DNA of 64,000 bases from Promicromonospora sukumoe (lineage in GTDB: Bacteria; Actinomycetota; Actinomycetes; Actinomycetales; Cellulomonadaceae): contig NZ_JACGWV010000002.1 of NCBI RefSeq assembly GCF_014137995.1, forward strand, positions 434,001-498,000. The letters are read 5' to 3'. The notes beneath the pieces were generated by a model. The model did not search any database, was not told the DNA's origin, and worked only from the letters and a program-made list of their open reading frames with translations. The position numbers and the translations under genes were made by a program. Positions 58,168 to 64,000 of this stretch are shown in pieces. Each line of letters opens with the position of its first letter. The stretch's first letter is position 1.

Positions 58168-59190
58168 GTGGCTACGATCGACGACGTCGCGCGGGCGGCG
58201 GGGGTCTCGACCTCGACCGTGTCCTACGTCCTGTCGGGCAAGCGGCCCATCTCCGCGCCCACCCGGGCGCGGGTCGAGCGCGCGATCGAGAAGCTCGGCT
58301 ACCGCCCCCATGCCGGCGCGCGGGCGCTGGCCTCGGCGCGCACCAACGTGATCGCGCTGATGGCACCGCTGCGCGTGGGCGTGAACGTGCCCGTCATCAT
58401 GCAGTTCGTCGCGGGCGTCGTCACGCGGGCGCGGGACTTCGACCACGACGTGCTGCTGCTGACGCAGGACGACGTGAGCGGCCTCGACCGGGTGACCGGC
58501 GGCTCGATGGTGGACGCCCTGGTCATGATGGACATCGAGGCGGACGACCCGCGCGTGCCCCTGGTGGCCGCCGCCAAGCAGCCCACCGTGCTCATCGGCC
58601 TGCCGCAGGACCCGGAGGGGCTCAGCTGCGTGGACCTCGACTTCGAGGGCGCGGGCCGGCTCGCCGTGCGGCACCTCGCGCAGTCGGGCCACACCGACGT
58701 CGCGCTCATCGGCTCACCGCCCGAGGTGCTGCGGCGGCACACGTCCTACGCCGAGCGGATGATGCGCGGCCTGCGCGACCAGGCCCGCGCGTCGGGCGTG
58801 ACGGCCACGGTGGAGGCCTGCGACTCCACGCCGGCGGGCGCCTCGGCCGCCGTGGACCTGCTGCTGACCACGGCCCCCGAGACCACGGGCATCGTGGTGC
58901 ACAACGAGGGCGCCCTCCCCCACGTGCTGTCCCGGCTCGCGGAGCGCGGGCTGGTGGTGGGCACCGACATCGCGGTGGTCGCCGTCTGCCCCACCGACGT
59001 CGCGCTCTCCCAGCGCATCCCGATGACCAGCATCGACCTGCCCGCCGAGGACATCGGCAAGGTGGCCGTGGACATGGTGATGGCGCGCCTGGAGTCCGAG
59101 CAGCCGTCCGAGACCCGCCTGCTGGCGCCCGTGCTGACCGAGCGCGAGAGCTCGGCGCCCGGCCCGGCCGCCGTCGCCACCGCCGACTGA
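58168..59190 (+). CDS. LacI-family transcriptional regulator
   Basis: 340 residues. Helix-turn-helix at residues 2-25 (ATIDDVARAAGVSTSTVSYVLSG), hinge YRPHAGARALAS, then a periplasmic-binding-like effector domain. GTG 58168 with GGAG upstream. Divergent from the sugar ABC/alpha-xylosidase operon, with two GAAGCG-type operators in the gap; a third, stronger copy lies before the second sugar transporter at 62174. The likely effector is the sugar imported by these operons. Confidence 0.92.
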   Translation: MATIDDVARAAGVSTSTVSYVLSGKRPISAPTRARVERAIEKLGYRPHAGARALASARTNVIALMAPLRVGVNVPVIMQFVAGVVTRARDFDHDVLLLTQDDVSGLDRVTGGSMVDALVMMDIEADDPRVPLVAAAKQPTVLIGLPQDPEGLSCVDLDFEGAGRLAVRHLAQSGHTDVALIGSPPEVLRRHTSYAERMMRGLRDQARASGVTATVEACDSTPAGASAAVDLLLTTAPETTGIVVHNEGALPHVLSRLAERGLVVGTDIAVVAVCPTDVALSQRIPMTSIDLPAEDIGKVAVDMVMARLESEQPSETRLLAPVLTERESSAPGPAAVATAD

Positions 59191-59202
59191 GGGCGCGACC
59201 GG

Positions 59203-59850
59203 CTAGTCGCGGTCCGCGTGCTCGCGGTCGAGCAGGGCGAAGACCAGCTCGGTGGACCAGGCGCCGTCGCGCACGTCGCTCTCGACCAGGCGCGCCTCCT
59301 GGCGCATGCCCAGCCGCTGGGCCACCCGCACCGAGGGCAGGTTCTCCTCGTCGATGCGCGCGTACACGCGGTGGAAGCCGTACGACCCGAAGGCCAGGCG
59401 CAGCGTGGCGCGGACGGCCTCCGTCGCCAGGCCGTGGCCCGCGACGTCGGGGTGCAGGGCGTAGCCGACCTCGGCCTGCCGGGGGCCGGCCGCCCACTTG
59501 AGCATGGTCTCGCCGATGACGTCGCCGTCGGCCTCGACGGCGAGCACCAGCACGTCGCCGGCCTCCTCGAACGGGGCGCTCGACCAGGTGCGGAGCTTCA
59601 CCTTCGCCGTCTCCTGGTCCCACGGCGGCTGGTACATGAACCGCACGACGTCGGGCAGCGAGCGCCAGGCGAAGAACGCCTCGGCGTCGTCCGGGGCGAC
59701 CGGGCGGAGCGCGAGCCGCGGGGTGACCACCGGCCAGCCGGGGTCGACCCGGTACCCGCGCGAGGGCGCGCCGGACCGGGCGGCGGAGCCGGGGGCGGAC
59801 ATCGGTGCGGCGGGGCTGGGGGCCGAGTCGGACGGCACGGAAGGGGGCAC
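59203..59850 (-). CDS. GNAT-family N-acetyltransferase (RimJ-like)
   Basis: 215 residues. After a Pro/Ser-rich N-terminal tail of about 35 residues, PRLALRPVAPDDAEAFFAWRSLPDVVRFM, EVGYALHPDVAGHGLATEAVRATLRLAFGSYGFHRVYARIDEENLPSVRVAQRLGMRQEARLVES matches the RimJ/RimL branch, with the acetyl-CoA loop in HGLATEA. Cytoplasmic. GTG 59850 is preceded by TACGGT-N6 (leaderless). Converges on the lacI-like gene with only a 12-bp gap and no hairpin. Substrate not known. Confidence 0.88.
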   Translation of the reverse strand: MPPSVPSDSAPSPAAPMSAPGSAARSGAPSRGYRVDPGWPVVTPRLALRPVAPDDAEAFFAWRSLPDVVRFMYQPPWDQETAKVKLRTWSSAPFEEAGDVLVLAVEADGDVIGETMLKWAAGPRQAEVGYALHPDVAGHGLATEAVRATLRLAFGSYGFHRVYARIDEENLPSVRVAQRLGMRQEARLVESDVRDGAWSTELVFALLDREHADRD

Positions 59851-59935
59851 GGTCCGACCGTAGCGCCCACGAACCGAGATGCCACCGGAAATCAGCCGGT
59901 ATCGACGACAGATTCCGCCCTGCCGCAGATCTCGG

Positions 59936-60556
59936 TCAGCGCGTCTCGAACGCCACGCTCTCCCAGCCGGCCGGCACGTCGCGGGGCTCCCACGAGGTGT
60001 CGGGCGTCCAGTCGGCCCACGCCTTGTCCCACCAGAGCTCGCCCGCGTCGAGGAGGCGGGCGATCCGGGCGCCCTCGGCGCGGATCTGCTCCATCCGGCC
60101 CGGGTACCGGTCCGGGCCGGTCTCCTCGAACTCGACGACGTCCTTGAACTCGTAGGTCTCGGCGTCCGCCGCCCACCAGACGTCCAGCTCGTGGTCGAGG
60201 GTGTCGAAGCCCATCGGCGTGCGGCGCGGCGCGTCCTCCAGGTTGAAGTACCAGCCCTGGAAGGTGCGCTGCGGGCCGTCCCAGAACAGGAAGAGCGAGT
60301 GCTCCACCCCGGCCCAGTGCAGCTCGAGGCGCCCGTGGCCGCGCCAGCGCCTGCTCCCGGCGGCCTTCCACGGGTGCTCCCCCACCGGGAACACCCCCGA
60401 CCCCGGATACACCATCGGGGTGCCGCCGGGCGTGTAGGTCACCAGGAGGTCGCCGTCGTCCTGCACGCAGACCTGGGGGATGGCGATCCACGGCTCGCCC
60501 CGCATGATCTCGCGGCGGACCACCGTCTGGCCGGGCTCGAAAACGGGAGGCGTCAT
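59936..60556 (-). CDS. DUF402-domain protein
   Basis: 206 residues. The domain pattern QTVVRREIMRGEPWIAIPQ, SLFLFWDGPQRTFQGWYFNLEDAPRRTPMGFDTLDHELDVWWAADAETYEFKDVVEFEE is DUF402, the fold of nucleoside-phosphate hydrolases such as FomD and Ntdp. The metal-binding Asp residues of DTLDHELDVW and the Tyr/Glu-rich segment are visible. Leaderless: TAGCGT-N7-ATG 60556. It follows nagA after 24 bp on the same strand. Substrate unknown. Confidence 0.85.
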   Translation of the reverse strand: MTPPVFEPGQTVVRREIMRGEPWIAIPQVCVQDDGDLLVTYTPGGTPMVYPGSGVFPVGEHPWKAAGSRRWRGHGRLELHWAGVEHSLFLFWDGPQRTFQGWYFNLEDAPRRTPMGFDTLDHELDVWWAADAETYEFKDVVEFEETGPDRYPGRMEQIRAEGARIARLLDAGELWWDKAWADWTPDTSWEPRDVPAGWESVAFETR

Positions 60557-60563
60557 GGCCGGA

Positions 60564-60569
60564 ACGCTA
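60564..60569 (-). promoter_or_regulatory. Leaderless -10 element of the DUF402 gene
   Basis: TAGCGT on the minus strand, seven bases before ATG 60556, lying in the 24-bp gap after the nagA stop. Confidence 0.5.
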
Positions 60570-60580
60570 ACAGCGGCGAG

Positions 60581-61951
60581 TTACGCCCCGGCGACATCGA
60601 CGTCAACACCGTGGCGCAGCACCCGCAGGGGGCGCAGGTTCGCGTCGGTGACCAGCACGTCGGCGCGGGCGCCGGGCTCCAGGGTGCCGACCTCGCCGGT
60701 GAGCCCCAGCACCCGGGCGGGCACCGCCGTCGCGGAGCGGACGGCGTCGACCAGGGGGACGCCGCCCTCGACGGCGCAGCGGACGACGTCGACCAGGTGG
60801 GCCGTGCCGCCCGCGATCGGTCCCTCCCCCTCCCCCGTGTCAGACGCAGAGGTCCCCCCGGTGACCTGTGGGTCTGACACGGGGGTGGCGATGCGCGCGA
60901 CGCCGTGGCGCACCTCCACCGACATCGGGCCCAGGTCGTACCGGCCGTCGGCCATGCCGGCCGCCGCCATCGCGTCGGTCACCAGCAGCACCTGGTCCGC
61001 GCCGACCATGTCGAACACCGAGCGCACGGTCGCCGGGTCCAGGTGGACGCCGTCGCCCACGAGCTCGACGACCATGTCGCCGCGGGCCGCCGCCGCCAGG
61101 CACGCCGCGATGGGGCCGGGCTGCCGGTGGTGCAGCGGGCGCATGCCGTTGAACAGGTGCGTCGCCGTCATCGGCCCGGCCGGGGCCGGGGTGCCCGCCG
61201 GGCGCCCCGCGGCCCCAGGTCCCGCGGCCCCGCCGCCTGCCCGCGCCCGCAGCGCCGAGGTGACCTGCTCGATGAGCGCCTCGGCCTGCTCGGTGCTGCC
61301 GTCGGTGTGCCCCAGCGAGGGCAGCACGCCCGCCGCGACCAGCGCCTCGGCGACGCCGCCGGGGCCGGTCACGCCCGGCACCTCCGGGGCGATCGTCATG
61401 GTGCGCAGGTACCCGCGGGCGGCCGCGGCCAGGTCACGCACCAGCTCGACGCTGCCTTCCTGCAGGTCAGCCGGGTTGTGGGCGCCTCGGCGGCGGTACG
61501 AGAGGAACGGCCCCTCGGCGTGCAGGCCCTCGATCTCCCCGGCCTCGGCGAGCTCGGCCAGCACCGCGGCGCGCGCCAGCAGCACCTCGGGCTGGGCCGT
61601 CACCAACGACGCGAGCAGGGTGGTGGTGCCGTGGGCGCGGTGCTCCAGGACGCCCGCGAGCGCCTCGCCGGCCGAGGTCACGTCGGGGAACGACGCGCCG
61701 CCCCCGCCGTGGTTGTGCAGGTCGACGAGCCCCGGCAGCACGAGCGTCCCGGGCGCGGGCCGCGCCCGGTCCGGGGCCTGGTCCGGAGCCTGCTCCAGCG
61801 CCCGCTCCAGGGCGGGGCCGTGGCCGGCCGCCACGGCGTCGGCCACCGAGCCGGAGAAGGCGACGCGTCCGCCCGAGGCGACGACGACGCCGTCGTCCAC
61901 CACCGAGGAGCCGAGCACCACACGACCGCGCACCACAACCACGTCACTCAT
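60581..61951 (-). CDS. nagA: N-acetylglucosamine-6-phosphate deacetylase
   Basis: 456 residues, longer than the usual 380-400. Deacetylates GlcNAc-6-phosphate. Motifs: metal site DLHNHGGGG, GLHAEGPFLSYRRRGAHN, SLGHTDGS, THLFNGMRPLHHRQPG, and catalytic Asp in LVTDAMAAAGM. Two non-conserved stretches explain the extra length: an Ala/Gly/Pro-rich loop (about residues 235-250), and an in-frame palindromic insert at 60832-60885 that gives TPVSDPQVTGGTSASDTGEGEG. CAGGAT-N6 precedes ATG 61951, a weak leaderless promoter. Divergent from a sugar ABC operon, which suggests an amino-sugar or chitin-derived substrate. Confidence 0.92.
   Translation of the reverse strand: MSDVVVVRGRVVLGSSVVDDGVVVASGGRVAFSGSVADAVAAGHGPALERALEQAPDQAPDRARPAPGTLVLPGLVDLHNHGGGGASFPDVTSAGEALAGVLEHRAHGTTTLLASLVTAQPEVLLARAAVLAELAEAGEIEGLHAEGPFLSYRRRGAHNPADLQEGSVELVRDLAAAARGYLRTMTIAPEVPGVTGPGGVAEALVAAGVLPSLGHTDGSTEQAEALIEQVTSALRARAGGGAAGPGAAGRPAGTPAPAGPMTATHLFNGMRPLHHRQPGPIAACLAAAARGDMVVELVGDGVHLDPATVRSVFDMVGADQVLLVTDAMAAAGMADGRYDLGPMSVEVRHGVARIATPVSDPQVTGGTSASDTGEGEGPIAGGTAHLVDVVRCAVEGGVPLVDAVRSATAVPARVLGLTGEVGTLEPGARADVLVTDANLRPLRVLRHGVDVDVAGA
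60832..60885. repeat. Palindromic element inserted in nagA
   Basis: Arms 60832-60853 and 60864-60885 pair at 19 of 22 positions around a 10-nt loop. The 54-bp unit keeps the reading frame and adds 18 residues to NagA that other family members do not have. Confidence 0.65.
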
Positions 61952-62041
61952 GCGGACATCCTGCCAGCGCTCGCGCCCGCGTCCGGCGGGATCGGGGCGG
62001 CGCCAGACCCGTACGAGACGCACGAAAGCCCCGCGAGACGG

Positions 62042-62053
62042 CGAACCGCTTCG
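62042..62053. promoter_or_regulatory. Weak LacI-type operator near nagA
   Basis: CGAACCGCTTCG, an imperfect version of the CGAAGCGCTTCG site found at 62174, about 90 bp before the nagA start. Confidence 0.35.
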
Positions 62054-62131
62054 ACTGATTGCCCCTCCAATAGATGTACGTGGATGGACCCCGAACAAAC
62101 CCGCCCTGCGGGTGACCGGTTTTAACAACCC

Positions 62132-62161
62132 TTGACAGGCCGTCTCCCGTCTGTGAATGAT
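62132..62161 (+). promoter_or_regulatory. Promoter of the second sugar ABC operon
   Basis: A consensus -35 TTGACA (62132-62137) and AATGAT (62156-62161) stand 18 bp apart. The LacI-type operator follows 12 bp later, at the expected transcription start. Confidence 0.6.
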
Positions 62162-62173
62162 GACGCCCATCAT

Positions 62174-62185
62174 CGAAGCGCTTCG
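62174..62185. promoter_or_regulatory. LacI-type operator O3 upstream of the second sugar ABC operon
   Basis: CGAAGCGCTTCG is a perfect 12-bp palindrome containing the same GAAGCGCTTC core as O2 at 58054, about 46 bp before the binding-protein start. Confidence 0.65.
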
Positions 62186-62230
62186 CCAGAGACGGCGAGG
62201 GGTTCACCGAACACGTCAAGGAAGATGTGC

Positions 62231-63538
62231 ATGATGCGTAGGACTATCCCGCTCGTGGCGACGGTCTCGGCCCTCGCCCTCACTCTCGCCGCCTGCTCCT
62301 CGGGCGCTGCCTCCGGCGGTTCCGACGCCGCCGACGACGGCCCCATCACCCTCGACTACTGGGCCTGGGGTACCGCGCAGGAGCCCATGGTCGACGCCTG
62401 GAACGCCGCGCACCCCGACATCCAGGTCAAGCGGACCGACGCCGGCGGCGGCACGGACTCCTCCGCCAAGCTGGTCACCGCGACGCGCGGCGGCAACGCG
62501 CCCGACGTCGCGATCGTCGAGTACAACACCCTCCCGGCCATGATCGTGGCCGGCGTGGCCGCCGACATCTCCGGGAACGTCGACGGGCTGGACGCCGAGT
62601 TCGCCCCCGGCGTGTGGAGCCAGGTCACCTTCGACGGCGCCACGTACGGCGTGCCGCAGGACGCCGGCCCCCAGGCCCTCACGTACAACAAGGCGAAGTT
62701 CGACGAGCTCGGCATCGACGTGCCGACCACGTGGGACGAGTTCGCCGACGCGGCGGAGAAGGTCCACGAGGCGGACCCCGACTCGTACATCACCACCTTC
62801 GCCCCGGCCGAGTTCGGCGGCTTCGCCGGGCTGGCGCAGCAGGCCGGCGCCGAGTGGTGGTCGGTCGACGGCGACGCGTGGACCGTGGACTTCGACGACG
62901 ACGCGTCCGTGGCCGTCGCCGACTACTGGCAGGACCTGATCGACCGGGACCTGGTGCTGGCCGAGCCGCTGCTGACCCCCGAGTGGAACGCCAAGGTCAA
63001 CAAGGGCGAGGTGCTCTCGTGGCCCGCGGGCCTCTGGGCCGCGGGAGTCCTCTACGGCGTGGCCGAGGAGAGCGCCGGCGACTGGGCGATGGCACCGATG
63101 CCCCAGTGGACCGAGGGCGACCCCGCCGTCGCGTTCCAGGGCGGTTCCGCCGTCGTCGTCACGACGTCCACGGAGCACGCCGAGGCCGCCGCCGAGTTCG
63201 CGCGGTGGATGGGCACCGCCGACGAGGCGTCCGCCGCCCAGATCGAGCAGGGGCAGTACCCCGCGTCGCTGGCCGGGCAGGAGCTCACGCTGGAGAGCGA
63301 CGCGCCCCTGCTGACGCCGGAGCAGGACGACTACTGGCAGGTCGCGGCCGAGATCACCAAGGACACCATCCCGGAGATCAGCTGGGGCCCCAACGTGAAC
63401 GTCGCCTCGAGCGCCTTCCAGGACGCGATGTCGGCGGCCGTCACGAACGGCACCCCCCTGCGTGACGCCCTGACCGAGACCGAGGCCGAGGTGGTCGACG
63501 ACATGACCACCACGGGCTTCGAGGTCACCCAGAAGTGA
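62231..63538 (+). CDS. Sugar ABC transporter substrate-binding lipoprotein, second system
   Basis: 435 residues. Signal peptide and lipobox TLAACSSGAA. SBP family 1: ITLDYWAWGTAQEPMVDAWNAAHPDIQV, GNAPDVAIVEYNTLPAMIVAGVAADISG, GVPQDAGPQALTYNKAKFDELGIDVPTTWDEFADAAEKV, VLSWPAGLWAAG. I start at ATG 62231 because AAGGAAG (62218-62224) gives normal spacing; ATG 62225 and 62234 are alternatives. It lies opposite nagA. The ligand is probably an amino sugar or related oligosaccharide (inference from context). Confidence 0.92.
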   Translation: MMRRTIPLVATVSALALTLAACSSGAASGGSDAADDGPITLDYWAWGTAQEPMVDAWNAAHPDIQVKRTDAGGGTDSSAKLVTATRGGNAPDVAIVEYNTLPAMIVAGVAADISGNVDGLDAEFAPGVWSQVTFDGATYGVPQDAGPQALTYNKAKFDELGIDVPTTWDEFADAAEKVHEADPDSYITTFAPAEFGGFAGLAQQAGAEWWSVDGDAWTVDFDDDASVAVADYWQDLIDRDLVLAEPLLTPEWNAKVNKGEVLSWPAGLWAAGVLYGVAEESAGDWAMAPMPQWTEGDPAVAFQGGSAVVVTTSTEHAEAAAEFARWMGTADEASAAQIEQGQYPASLAGQELTLESDAPLLTPEQDDYWQVAAEITKDTIPEISWGPNVNVASSAFQDAMSAAVTNGTPLRDALTETEAEVVDDMTTTGFEVTQK

Positions 63539-63540
63539 CT

Positions 63541-63571
63541 CCCGTGGCCGGCGGGCACCGCCGGCCACGGG
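63541..63571. promoter_or_regulatory. Intercistronic hairpin after the second sugar-binding-protein gene
   Basis: A perfect 14-bp inverted repeat (63541-63554, 63558-63571) with a 3-nt loop, directly after the stop and before the permease's AAAGGAG ribosome site. Same position as the hairpin at 2720-2750 in the peptide operon, so it probably tunes the ratio of binding protein to permease. Confidence 0.65.
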
Positions 63572-63591
63572 GCTGCAAAGGAGTAGCCCAC

Positions 63592-64000
63592 ATGAGCGTT
63601 GCCACCGAGACGCCCGCGCGCCGCCCCGCGCGCCGGCGCTGGGGTGCCCCGGTCCTCTTCCTCCTGCCCGCGGCGGTGCTGTTCGTCGCGTTCCTCGCGA
63701 TCCCGATCTGCTACGCCGTGTGGCTGAGCTTCCGCGGCATGCGGGTGACGGGCGGCGGGCCGTTCGGCGTCCGCCAGGAGACCTGGGTGGGACTGGACAA
63801 CTACGTCGCGGCGTTCGCCGACCCCGAGCTCCTCGCGGGGTTCGGCCGGCTCGCGATCTACGGCGTCATCGCGGTGCCCCTCACGCTGGGGCTCGCGCTG
63901 ACCTTCGCGCTGCTGCTCGACCTGCCGCGCGTGCGGGGCGCCCGGTTCAGCCGGACCGCGATCTTCATCCCGTACGCGGTGCCGGGCGTGGTGGCGACGC
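63592..64000 (+). CDS. Sugar ABC transporter permease (MalF type), 3' end outside the window
   Basis: 136 residues visible. ATG 63592 with AAAGGAG at about 63577. Basic start ETPARRPARRRWG, then membrane segment APVLFLLPAAVLFVAFLAIPICYAVWLSF, FVGLDNY-like WVGLDNYVAAF and a second membrane segment from about 63850. Permease of the second sugar ABC system. Confidence 0.9.
   Translation, partial: MSVATETPARRPARRRWGAPVLFLLPAAVLFVAFLAIPICYAVWLSFRGMRVTGGGPFGVRQETWVGLDNYVAAFADPELLAGFGRLAIYGVIAVPLTLGLALTFALLLDLPRVRGARFSRTAIFIPYAVPGVVAT

Noticed and set aside
60832..60885. Frameshift or pseudogene in nagA
   Set aside because: The palindromic insert is a multiple of three and all catalytic motifs before and after remain in frame.

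Overview
The window is a GC-rich, codon-biased chromosomal segment of an actinomycete. Gene content points to Micrococcales, probably Promicromonosporaceae or Cellulomonadaceae: GlgE-type alpha-glucan synthesis, class Ib ribonucleotide reductase, plant-polysaccharide sugar uptake, many leaderless genes with TANNNT promoters, and the LVEPVET repeat peptide. The genus is an inference. No rRNA, tRNA, CRISPR array, prophage, transposase or integrase was seen.

Layout. 1-4421: peptide ABC transporter (SBP, two permeases, first ATPase; the ATPase runs off the left edge). 4681-12517: an FtsX/MacB-like exporter operon of two large permeases and two ATPases. 12699-17402: citrate synthase, DapC, FdxA, a truncated orphan domain, and a ferredoxin/P450 pair. 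17480-30060: the alpha-glucan block, with glgP reading left and glgE-treS-mak-glgB reading right. Between glgP and glgE sits a 1,960-bp insert flanked by a perfect 63-bp direct repeat and carrying an AlbA/HATPase-type regulator under a strong palindromic operator. 30123-34702: thioredoxin-TPR protein, two paralogous lipoproteins and a Pro-rich membrane protein. 35036-43151: DivIVA-like coiled-coil protein, hydrolases, a zinc-ribbon protein, an FKBP lipoprotein, a phosphoribosyltransferase, a sulfotransferase and a P450 that lacks the EXXR motif. 43333-45013: a divergent pair of uncharacterised leaderless genes. 45104-49009: nrdHIEF with a pair of NrdR-like boxes. 49480-59190: a beta-lactamase-fold hydrolase, then a LacI-controlled operon of sugar ABC transporter, alpha-xylosidase and beta-glucosidase that fits xyloglucan-oligosaccharide use. 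59203-64000: GNAT, DUF402, nagA, and a second sugar ABC transporter preceded by the same LacI-type operator.

How the genes work together. TreS turns trehalose into maltose, Mak phosphorylates it, GlgE polymerises maltose-1-phosphate and GlgB branches the polymer, while divergent GlgP degrades it. The two sugar transport loci share GAAGCGCTTC operators, so one local LacI protein may control both. Convergent or tandem transcription units are separated by unusually long, almost perfect inverted repeats. Small repeat elements have also entered several coding sequences in frame (glgB, nagA, an ABC ATPase, probably glgE).

Most notable observations: the repeat-flanked regulator insertion between glgP and glgE; the CYP157-like P450 without EXXR; the in-frame palindromic repeats; and the shared LacI-type operators.
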